Shown here piece by piece: positions 1-5,775 of a stretch of DNA of 18,740 nucleotides (within the stretch, counting starts at the first letter, position 1; each line of letters begins with the position of its first letter). The stretch comes from Bacillota bacterium. Its GTDB lineage: Bacteria > Bacillota > Bacilli > Calditerricolales > Calditerricolaceae. The translations under genes and the position numbers were made by a program. The notes below the pieces were generated by a model. It saw nothing but the letters and a program-made list of their open reading frames with translations, searched no databases and was not told the DNA's origin. The stretch lies in assembly GCA_017577925.1 (NCBI GenBank), contig PKQU01000015.1, positions 1 to 18,740 on the forward strand, given 5' to 3'.

Positions 1-1160
1 TTTTGCACGGTGAGCAAGGCCAGCGCATCGGCCCCCTCCACCGCCTGCTCCGCGCTGTCCACCTTGAACGGATACGAAGCCGGCACTACGGGGTCGTAGG
101 CGCGCACCTCGGCCCCGGCCTCCTGCAGCAGGCGCACAACGGTATGGGCTGGGCTGATGCGGTCGTCATTGGAGTAGTCCTTCATCGCCAGTCCGAACAC
201 CGCCACGCGGCTCCCCGCCAGGGTCTTCCCCTCGTCCCGCAGCGCTTCGTCGAGCATGTTCACCAGTACGTTGGGCACGCCGTCGTTGATGCGACGGGCC
301 AGTTCCAACAATTCGACGCCTACGCCGAGCTCACGCGCTTTGGGAAGCAGGTAGTACAGCGCATTGGGCAGGCAGTATCCGCCCACCCCCGGACCCGGCA
401 GCAGAAGGTTGACACGCTTGTGCGTGTTGGCGACGCGGATCAGTTCGAAGGTATCCAGCCCCATCTTTTCGGCGAAGCGGGCGAACTGCTGCACCATGGC
501 GATGTTGACGTCGCGCTGGATGTTTTCGATCACCTTGGCCGTCTCGACCACCTTGATGGACGAGACGGTGATCTCCGCCTCGGTCACGTAGGCCAGCACC
601 GCCTTGGCCCGCTCGACGCTGGCCTCGTTGACCCCACCGACAGCAAGGGGCATGGTGCGGAACTCTTCAAAGGCGCGCCCCTCCGCAATCCGTTCCGACG
701 AGTAGGCCAGATAAAAATCGGTCCCCGCGACAAGACCGGATTGCTCCAAGAGGGGCCGGATCACTTCTTCTGTCGTCCCGGGGATCACCGTGCTGCGCAC
801 GATAACGGTGTCCCCCTTCTTCAGCACCCTGGCCAGCGACGAACACGCGCTGCGCAGCGGCGCGAGATCAGGGTCGCCGTTTCGCACCGGCACCCCGACG
901 GTGATCAAGTAGGTGTCGACAAGGCGGGCGGCCTCCTCATACGAGGTCGTCGCCCGGAACCGACCGGCATTAAGCTGTTCGCGCAAAATCTCCGCCAGCG
1001 ACTTGCCCTCGTAATATTCTTGGTGATGGGAGATCCCCCGGTTGATGTCCTCCACCAATTCGGGAACCACATCAATTCCGATGACGTTGGCCCCTTTCAT
1101 CGCGTACGAAAGCGCCAAGGGAAGCCCAATAAAGCCAAGTCCCACAACCGCAACGTTCAC
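1..1160 (-). CDS. Nucleotide-sugar dehydrogenase (UDP-ManNAc / UDP-glucose dehydrogenase family), 3' end cut by window
   Basis: This enzyme family performs the two-step NAD-dependent oxidation of a UDP-sugar C6 alcohol to a uronic acid, feeding polysaccharide synthesis. The visible 386 residues start with a Rossmann fold (AVVGLGFIGLPLA, residues 4-16), contain the central-domain motif ETAKVIENIQRDVNIA (about 206-221) and the active-site loop GPGVGGYCLPNA (256-267), and run into the C-terminal UDP-binding domain (AVFGLAMKDYSNDDR, about 320-334). The nucleophile Cys is present at 263. The Asp that normally lies four residues later is Ala267 here. Start is GTG at 1160, with GGAAGGAGA about 8 nt upstream; a GTG start was chosen because no ATG in frame fits that ribosome binding site. 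The C-terminus lies outside the window. It is the last visible gene of the envelope-sugar cluster, separated from it by about 580 bp and probably with its own promoter. Substrate (glucose or ManNAc) cannot be decided; the PGPGVGG context resembles the WecC/WbpA branch. Confidence 0.9.
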   Translation of the reverse strand, partial: MNVAVVGLGFIGLPLALSYAMKGANVIGIDVVPELVEDINRGISHHQEYYEGKSLAEILREQLNAGRFRATTSYEEAARLVDTYLITVGVPVRNGDPDLAPLRSACSSLARVLKKGDTVIVRSTVIPGTTEEVIRPLLEQSGLVAGTDFYLAYSSERIAEGRAFEEFRTMPLAVGGVNEASVERAKAVLAYVTEAEITVSSIKVVETAKVIENIQRDVNIAMVQQFARFAEKMGLDTFELIRVANTHKRVNLLLPGPGVGGYCLPNALYYLLPKARELGVGVELLELARRINDGVPNVLVNMLDEALRDEGKTLAGSRVAVFGLAMKDYSNDDRISPAHTVVRLLQEAGAEVRAYDPVVPASYPFKVDSAEQAVEGADALALLTVQ

Positions 1161-1272
1161 TGGTCTTCTCTCCTTCCCATTACAAAATCAATGCCAATGC
1201 GCGCCCAGCGCGCGGCATTGGCCTTCTCCTCCGGCATGCTGCCCCATTTCCACCTTCTTCTTACCATACACC

Positions 1273-1301
1273 ATGCTAAACAACGGCCCAGCAGAAGTCA
1301 A
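1273..1301 (-). promoter_or_regulatory. Candidate sigma-A promoter for the nucleotide-sugar dehydrogenase
   Basis: On the minus strand TTGACT (1301-1296) and TAGCAT (1278-1273) are separated by exactly 17 bp. Transcription would start near 1266, leaving a leader of about 105 nt before the GTG at 1160. The -35 box is near consensus and the -10 box is moderate. This would uncouple the dehydrogenase from the broken gene upstream. Confidence 0.45.
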
Positions 1302-1744
1302 AAGAAAATGCGGTGACAATCCGTCCCCGCTGTCGCAGTAGCCAACCGTCCCCCTAGACCGCCGGCACGTTCGTCGTAGCCGGCGTCCGATATCTCCTAT
1401 CTGTCTGGTGGCGCATCCTCACGCGATCTTTCGCCCCAGCGGGCATAACTCGCCCTCACCCTCGTCGGGGCTCCCCGCTGGCGCCTCGTTTGTCGCCGTC
1501 TCCGCCCCCACCAGAGCGGTGACGTCAAATCCGCACGTCTCGTCTCCCTCGTCGCACCACCACCATAGCCAACCCTGCCGCGCATGGACGAAGGGATGCA
1601 ATCCCGCCCCGCCCCCCTTCCGATGCGGATTCGCAATGCTATTGTAAGGATACGAAATGGTCCCCCCGATCGCAAGTGAAAATGGCGGAAAACACTGCAT
1701 GCGGAACGGTCCCTTAGAATGCCCGCATCATCCCCCCGACACTT
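1302..1744. other. Gene-free intergenic stretch
   Basis: No convincing coding region is visible on either strand; the open frames here have no family resemblance, no ribosome binding site and low-complexity composition. A weak inverted repeat ATGCGG/CCGCAT lies just after the stop of the broken transferase on the minus strand, followed by GCAGTGTTTTCC; it could be a poor terminator. TTGCGA-17 bp-TATCCT on the minus strand around 1648-1677 could be a second weak promoter. Nothing else can be supported. Confidence 0.5.
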
Positions 1745-2366
1745 TTATCCCTGGGACCGAAGAAGATCCCCACGCCCTCCCTCGGAAGCAGCCGGGGCAT
1801 CGCTGCGGCGCGGGCGAAAGGCCGACCGCAGCATCCGCAGTCCCTCGCACAAGAGAAAAGCGGTGCCCAGCATGAGGAACGCCATAAACAGGTAGGCATA
1901 GCGCGTCGTCGGCACGAACAGCAGGTACAAACCCAGGAACAGCGCGCCAAAGACCGTCACGGCGCGCAGGCGACGGGACACGATGGCCCCGTACACGAGC
2001 CCCGCCGTACCGAACCAGCAAAACACCGCATGGAGGCGGTGATTCCAAGGGGAAAGGGTGGGGAACCAGTAATCAATCTGCTGATAAAGCCCTGGATTGT
2101 CAAACAGGAACTGGAAACAAGGGGTAGCCCGGTGTCACATAGGCGTTCGGCTCGCCCGACTTGCGACCGAGGGCATATCCATACACCCCATCCCCCACAA
2201 TCTGGTGGGCCATGATATGGTAATTGAGCGCGTCGCCCTGCAACACAAAATCATGCAGGTTCTTCATCCAAAAACCCCAGCGCAAGGAAAATGCGAGGAC
2301 GACGATGAGCAGAAGCGCACACGGCGATCCGGAAACCCTTCGCCCGCCGATTCCCAGCAGGCGCAC
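1745..2366 (-). pseudogene. Broken GT-C (ArnT/PMT-like) glycosyltransferase with internal deletion and frameshift
   Basis: The 5' part (from GTG at 2366, AGGAGG at 2380-2375, 8-nt spacer) encodes a first membrane segment and the typical first outer loop: QGDALNYHIMAHQIVGDGVY, then AYVTPGYPLF. That frame stops at a TGA just after PVPV (about 2100). The other frame carries on without a gap from about 2115 to the stop at 1745, encoding a C-terminal part: LFDNPGLYQQIDYWF, HRLHAVFCWFGTAGLVYGA and two or three further membrane segments. Laid against the intact homologue at 3919-5169, the first piece matches its N-terminus (MPGMPIF region) and the second its C-terminus (HAVHRYIVGAAVAGYALVLW region), so some 250 codons of the middle are missing. 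About 200 codons remain where the family has 400-550. It sits 25 bp after the SMR-like gene, as the end of the operon. I infer a dead gene; a designed short protein would need an unlikely frameshift. Confidence 0.8.
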
Positions 2367-2391
2367 ACGACGCACCTCCTCTCTCCGCATT

Positions 2392-2763
2392 TCACGAGGC
2401 GCGTGGTCCGAACCCGATCAACGAAACACCGGCCATGATCAGCAGGCAACCGAGTACCTTCCACACCGTGATCGGTTCCCCAAACCACACAAACGCCCCG
2501 ATGACGCCGAGGAGGTAAGCGATGCTCTGCGTAGGATACGCAATGCTGAGCGGCACACGGGACAACACGAACAGCCACAGGATCGTGGCAACGGCGTACA
2601 ACACCATTCCCCCAACAACCGGGGGCGACACGAGCAACGCCAGCACAGACCGCACATGGCGAAAATCGGTCGGCTGCCCTTGTAACCCCCACTTCCACAG
2701 CATTTGTCCCGCCACCAACAAGCAGGCGTTGGCCAGGATGAGCAAAAAATTACTGAGCGTCAT
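2392..2763 (-). CDS. Small four-TM SMR/EamA-like transporter (ArnE/ArnF-like polyprenyl-phosphate-sugar flippase candidate)
   Basis: The 123-residue product has four predicted membrane segments: about 3-22, 38-62, 68-90 and 97-116. The pattern (LLILANACLLVAGQMLWKWG at the start, SIAYPTQSIAYLLGVIGAFVWFGE and an ending LIMAGVSLIG) is that of half-size drug/metabolite transporters such as ArnE/ArnF. It starts at ATG 2763 and overlaps the stop of the DUF2304 gene by 4 nt (ATGA), so translation is probably coupled. Next to a DPM1/ArnC-like GT2 and a GT-C transferase, the likely job is moving an undecaprenyl-phosphate-linked sugar across the membrane. Family SMR members also export cations, so the substrate is inferred from neighbours only. 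Confidence 0.8.
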   Translation of the reverse strand: MTLSNFLLILANACLLVAGQMLWKWGLQGQPTDFRHVRSVLALLVSPPVVGGMVLYAVATILWLFVLSRVPLSIAYPTQSIAYLLGVIGAFVWFGEPITVWKVLGCLLIMAGVSLIGFGPRAS

Positions 2764-3164
2764 TGCGCCTCATCGCCTCCCGAGCAGGCCCCGTTGTCCC
2801 TGTCCGCAGGAACGTCTTTCCCCCATTTCAAGTGGTCCACTTCCTTTTTCAGAAACGCGATCTCTTGCACCAGGTTCTTAAGGGTCTCAGCCTGCTGGGA
2901 AAGCACAATCGTCTGGTACATCAGGATGGTCAGCAAGCCCAGTATGGCAAGCATCATCACAAAGGTGGGCATGTAGGAAATCCCCAGCCAATGGGCTACA
3001 CGGTTAAGCACCGGGATGGCTAGCGCAATGACCACACCCAGTCCGGCAATGAGCAACCAAAAAAAGGCCAACCGGTCACGCAGCTTGTGACGGCTGGTCA
3101 ACCACAGCACCTGCAAGAAAAACGCTGCCGTTGCCAGCAGCGCAATGCCCTGCACGCTGATCAT
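2760..3164 (-). CDS. DUF2304 membrane protein
   Basis: The 134-residue protein has three hydrophobic segments (about 5-23, 32-51 and 63-84 from the chosen start) and a C-terminal helix rich in Glu, Lys and Gln (QQAETLKNLVQEIAFLKKEV) that looks like a short coiled coil. This layout is DUF2304, a family of unknown biochemical role that very often follows a dolichyl-phosphate-mannose-synthase-like GT2, as here. I chose ATG 3164 (MISVQGIALLATAAF) because it overlaps the GT2 stop as ATGA and has GGAGG 10 nt upstream; a longer in-frame start 39 nt earlier would lie inside the GT2 gene. It may anchor or assist the GT2; this is inference from its constant partnership. Confidence 0.85.
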   Translation of the reverse strand: MISVQGIALLATAAFFLQVLWLTSRHKLRDRLAFFWLLIAGLGVVIALAIPVLNRVAHWLGISYMPTFVMMLAILGLLTILMYQTIVLSQQAETLKNLVQEIAFLKKEVDHLKWGKDVPADRDNGACSGGDEAQ

Positions 3165-3865
3165 GTTGCGGCTTCCTCCCGAAACAGTCGGCGAATCATA
3201 CAAAACAGCGTCACCTTGATCATGTAGTAGACCGACTTGATCGGCGTAATCGACGATGCGCCGCCTTGGCGCGCCTTCATGTTCACCGGGACCTCCTTGA
3301 TGCGGTACCCTTTGCGGGCAAGCGAGACAATCACTTCCACCTCGGGATAATCCGTCGGATAATGTCGTGCGAACTCCTCAATCACTCGCCGGTTGACAAT
3401 GCGATATCCCGATGTCGGATCGGCAATTCTCTTTCCCGTCAACAGACGCAGGATAAACGAGAAATAGGAAATGCCGATCCGCCGCAGGCGGCTACCGCGG
3501 TAGCCGGTCGGTTGCACAAAGCGCGAACCGATGACCAGGTCCCACTCGCCCGTCTGAATCTCCCGAACCAGTTTGTCCAAGTCGGCGGGATCGTGCTGTC
3601 CATCAGCATCCAACTGGATGGCATAGTCATAGCCGTGCATGAGCGCATATTTGTACCCCGTCTGCATCGCTCCCCCGATGCCCAAATTGACGGGCAAATC
3701 GAGAAAGTTGAATCCGTTTTGAACGAGGATCTCCCGCGTCCGGTCAGTCGACCCGTCGTTGACCACTATATAATCGTAGGGCGTCGCACGCATCAAAGCG
3801 GTGACGGTTTGGGCAATCGTCTCTTCCTCGTTGTAAGCGGGGATGATGACCAACACGCGTGCCAT
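3161..3865 (-). CDS. GT2 family glycosyltransferase, dolichyl/undecaprenyl-phosphate sugar synthase-like (DPM1/ArnC type)
   Basis: The 234-residue protein is a compact GT-A enzyme. It begins VLVIIPAYNEEETIAQTV (4-21), has VVNDGSTDRT (34-43), the metal/nucleotide-binding LDADGQHD (85-92, DxD at 86-88) and the acceptor-loop SGYRIVNRR typical of DPM1/ArnC-like enzymes. No clear C-terminal membrane pair is present, unlike GtrB/ArnC, but a hydrophobic amphipathic tail (YYMIKVTLFCMIRRLF) could touch the membrane. Expected reaction: sugar transfer from a nucleotide donor to polyprenyl phosphate at the inner leaflet. ATG 3865 has GAGGAGGG about 7 nt upstream. It lies 53 bp after the GT-C gene and overlaps DUF2304 by 4 nt, so the three form one operon. 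Confidence 0.9.
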   Translation of the reverse strand: MARVLVIIPAYNEEETIAQTVTALMRATPYDYIVVNDGSTDRTREILVQNGFNFLDLPVNLGIGGAMQTGYKYALMHGYDYAIQLDADGQHDPADLDKLVREIQTGEWDLVIGSRFVQPTGYRGSRLRRIGISYFSFILRLLTGKRIADPTSGYRIVNRRVIEEFARHYPTDYPEVEVIVSLARKGYRIKEVPVNMKARQGGASSITPIKSVYYMIKVTLFCMIRRLFREEAAT

Positions 3866-3918
3866 AACAAGCCCTCCTCATCGCGCTCCTGCAGCGCCAC
3901 CCTACGCTCTCTATTATC

Positions 3919-5169
3919 TCATAACGTACACCGCGTGTCAGAGTCGCGGCGGACAAGAAACGGCAACAAACCCGCCGCCATTCCCAGGAAACAAAGTGGC
4001 ATCAGTGGCAAGGCATAGCGCTCATACGCGAAGTAAAGGCTGTAAATCGCCGTAAAGTAGAGGAGCACCAAACTGACAAATGCCCCTTCGTGACGCCCTT
4101 GCCGCCGCCACAGGACCAATGCATATCCCGCCACGGCGGCCCCCACAATGTACCGGTGAACCGCGTGCACTTGCACATACGAGATTCCCAGCACTTCTTT
4201 TGGATAAAAGGGCTTCCGCCACAAGATCTTCGGCTTGAGGACGGCATAGCTATACAGCAGGGACGTTTTGTCGTGTTTCCACCATTGACGCAGACGGTAT
4301 TTGGCTATCGTCTCCTGCACCTTCATCTTCGTGTACGCGTCCTGGCTGGGATAAACCCGCATGAGCACGTTAACCCATTCGTCAAGGGTGATCGTGTCGG
4401 GATAGCCTTCTCCTTGATAGGTACCGAGGAGAAGGGGATTGCCGGCGCTACCCGTCAACGGGATAAACGCGCCAAACTGAAGGTAATTGCGAATCCACCA
4501 GGGAGCCAGCACCAACACCACGATCAGAGCGGCGCCGATGGCCTGCTTCGTCAGGAGCCGAAGCGGATACCGTTTGAAGAGCAGCAGCGGCAGCAGGCAA
4601 ATCGGCGCAAGGGCAATGGTCGGCCGAAAATACAGGGCGATCAGATAGGCCACCACCACCGCAAGAAGGTCACGCCACGTTCGCGTCCGGGACAGCCGAA
4701 TGGAATAGTACACAAAGAAGATCAACGCGGTCATGAACGGGGTTTCGGTCAGGAGAAGGTTATCGACAACAAGCAGCGGCGGGTAGACCGCCATCAGGAG
4801 CGCCGCGAGCAGGCCAACCCCATGCCCCCAAACCGTTCGACCGATCCGATATACCCCGTAGACCCCCAGAACACCGATCGCAATAATCGCCACTTTTGCC
4901 GCCAGCAAACCCAGAAAGCCATGACCGAACACCGCGAAGACCGCGGCGAGAAAAATCGGCATGCCCGGCATAATGTGCACGGTCGGCTCGTCAGACCGGT
5001 GATAGGTGAGCGTTCCGGTTAGGAGCAGCGTCTGGGCGCTGCGAAGATAGCCGATATCGTCGCTGTGGATGGAAAACGAAACACCGTTGGTGATCAACAC
5101 ATACATTCGGAGTAAAAACGCGATCAACAAAATCGCGACGAGAACGAGGTGTTTTCTTCCGTGCATCAT
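3919..5169 (-). CDS. GT-C glycosyltransferase, ArnT/PMT-like integral membrane protein
   Basis: The 416-residue product has about 11 hydrophobic segments and the signs of the PMT/ArnT family: an N-terminal membrane helix (HLVLVAILLIAFLLRMYVL) followed by an outer loop with acidic residues (SIHSDDIGYLRSAQTLL), then MPGMPIFLAAVFAVFGHG, and the TE(T)PFMTALIFF segment after DNLLLTE. Such enzymes take a sugar from a polyprenyl-phosphate donor and put it on a protein, lipid or glycan on the outer face. I chose ATG 5169 because it has AAGAGGGT 7-8 nt upstream and starts directly at the first basic-hydrophobic stretch; an in-frame start 132 nt upstream would run through the leader terminator. It is the first gene of the operon and the intact counterpart of the pseudogene at 1745-2366. 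Confidence 0.87.
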   Translation of the reverse strand: MMHGRKHLVLVAILLIAFLLRMYVLITNGVSFSIHSDDIGYLRSAQTLLLTGTLTYHRSDEPTVHIMPGMPIFLAAVFAVFGHGFLGLLAAKVAIIAIGVLGVYGVYRIGRTVWGHGVGLLAALLMAVYPPLLVVDNLLLTETPFMTALIFFVYYSIRLSRTRTWRDLLAVVVAYLIALYFRPTIALAPICLLPLLLFKRYPLRLLTKQAIGAALIVVLVLAPWWIRNYLQFGAFIPLTGSAGNPLLLGTYQGEGYPDTITLDEWVNVLMRVYPSQDAYTKMKVQETIAKYRLRQWWKHDKTSLLYSYAVLKPKILWRKPFYPKEVLGISYVQVHAVHRYIVGAAVAGYALVLWRRQGRHEGAFVSLVLLYFTAIYSLYFAYERYALPLMPLCFLGMAAGLLPFLVRRDSDTRCTL

Positions 5170-5215
5170 CCTCTTACCCTCTTCCGCTATCACACCACCG
5201 ACCACGTTCGACAGC

Positions 5216-5283
5216 AAAAAACGCAGATGTTCCTCAGTCGTGGAACCGCCACTAACCTGCCACGATAGGGGAGGACATCTGCG
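5216..5283 (-). terminator. Strong intrinsic terminator inside the leader of the glycosylation operon (candidate attenuator)
   Basis: On the minus strand CGCAGATGT (5283-5275) pairs with ACATCTGCG (5230-5222), CCTC with GAGG continues the stem past a one-base bulge, and an inner stem TCGTGG/CCACGA encloses a 16-nt loop. TTTTTT follows at once (5221-5216). It lies between the promoter candidate at 5442-5470 and the start codon at 5169, so transcripts must read through it to reach the operon. The loop holds GGTTAGTGGCGGTT. A riboswitch, a protein-dependent switch or a NusG-paralogue (LoaP/RfaH-like) antitermination system are possible. Alternatively it only stops transcription from upstream, and the operon starts at a weak TTGCTG-17 bp-TGTGAT promoter just after it. 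Confidence 0.82.
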
Positions 5284-5441
5284 CGAACGTCGGATTTGCA
5301 CACATCATCCATCCGGGATTCTCTTTTCGGAACTTCCATCACGACAACCCGCGCGCGATCGCAGAACGGGGATGGAGGGAACATCGATCGCGAAAAATGG
5401 CGAAACGCCCTTCTTTTACATATTTTCAAGCACACAGAGGT

Positions 5442-5470
5442 ATTGTATAATACTTTCCTCTCATTGTCCA
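5442..5470 (-). promoter_or_regulatory. Candidate sigma-A promoter of the glycosylation operon
   Basis: TGGACA (5470-5465) and TACAAT (5447-5442) on the minus strand are 17 bp apart. The start would be near 5435, giving a leader of about 265 nt with a terminator in its second half. The same stretch contains TATAAT on the plus strand (5446-5451), so it could fire in both directions, although the plus-strand -35 (TTTCAA, 16 bp away) is poor. Confidence 0.5.
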
Positions 5471-5578
5471 GGGATTTCCCATCCCTTCACTCCGGAGCAG
5501 ACCGATTTCGGGCGGCTGCTTCGGGGAGCAGAGAAATACCTCATGAGAATAAAGTTGGCGAAATTTATAAGGATAGGG

Positions 5579-5607
5579 TTGGTTACATGTTATGAGGATG
5601 GTAAAAT
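5579..5607 (+). promoter_or_regulatory. Extended -10 promoter of the candidate small RNA
   Basis: TTGGTT (5579-5584), a 17-bp spacer and TAAAAT (5602-5607) preceded by TGG form an extended -10 sigma-A promoter. The predicted start is about 5614, exactly at the foot of the first RNA hairpin. Confidence 0.55.
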
Positions 5608-5613
5608 AGAAAG

Positions 5614-5763
5614 CGGCTGAGGACGGTTATCAATCCTCAGCCACAAGCGGAAGTGTCTGGCGCAACGGACACTTTCTTCGGGGCATGTCACAGGCATTTT
5701 CTTGTATGCATTGCACTTGTGGTTTTCTGTGATTCCGGCTTTTTTGCCGGACTTTTTGTTTTG
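5614..5763 (+). ncRNA. Candidate structured small RNA of about 150 nt
   Basis: No protein gene on the plus strand follows this promoter, yet the segment is packed with hairpins. Hairpin 1 pairs GGCTGAGGA (5615-5623) with TCCTCAGCC (5634-5642) around a 10-nt loop. Hairpin 2 pairs GGAAGTGTC (5649-5657) with GACACTTTC (5668-5676), one G-U pair, 10-nt loop. A third region can fold as TCACAG (5688-5693) with CTGTGA (5728-5733), with GCAT/ATGC nested inside. A U-tailed terminator closes it. I do not recognise it as 6S RNA, SRP RNA, tmRNA, RNase P RNA or any common riboswitch class. A 15-codon reading frame (MSQAFSCMHCTCGFL) lies within it but has no good ribosome binding site. It could be a regulatory RNA, a type I toxin RNA or a riboswitch without an adjacent gene. 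Confidence 0.55.
5734..5763 (+). terminator. Intrinsic terminator of the candidate small RNA
   Basis: TCCGGC (5734-5739), a TTTTTT loop and GCCGGA (5746-5751) are followed by CTTTTTGTTTTG. The T-tail is on the plus strand only; read from the chemotaxis gene on the minus strand the hairpin is followed by ATCACAG and would terminate poorly. Confidence 0.8.
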
Positions 5764-5775
5764 TCCCGTACGCCT

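Noticed and set aside
3..1316. A 437-codon open frame on the plus strand opposite the dehydrogenase
   Set aside because: It is in exact codon register with the minus-strand gene, has no family features, and arises from GC-rich codon bias.
1362..1385. GCCGGC repeated 12 bp apart as a hairpin
   Set aside because: The motif is self-complementary and common in GC-rich DNA; arms are only six bases and nothing follows them.
2030..2110. In-frame TGA in the truncated transferase as a possible selenocysteine codon, given the nearby sel genes
   Set aside because: After the TGA that frame reads a second TGA and unrelated residues, whereas another frame resumes the family sequence. A frameshift after deletion explains it; no SECIS hairpin is seen.
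5395..5415. Short hairpin GGCG-TTT-CGCC followed by ATTTTT on the minus strand in the operon leader
   Set aside because: A four-pair stem is too weak to call a terminator, although it could be part of the leader fold.
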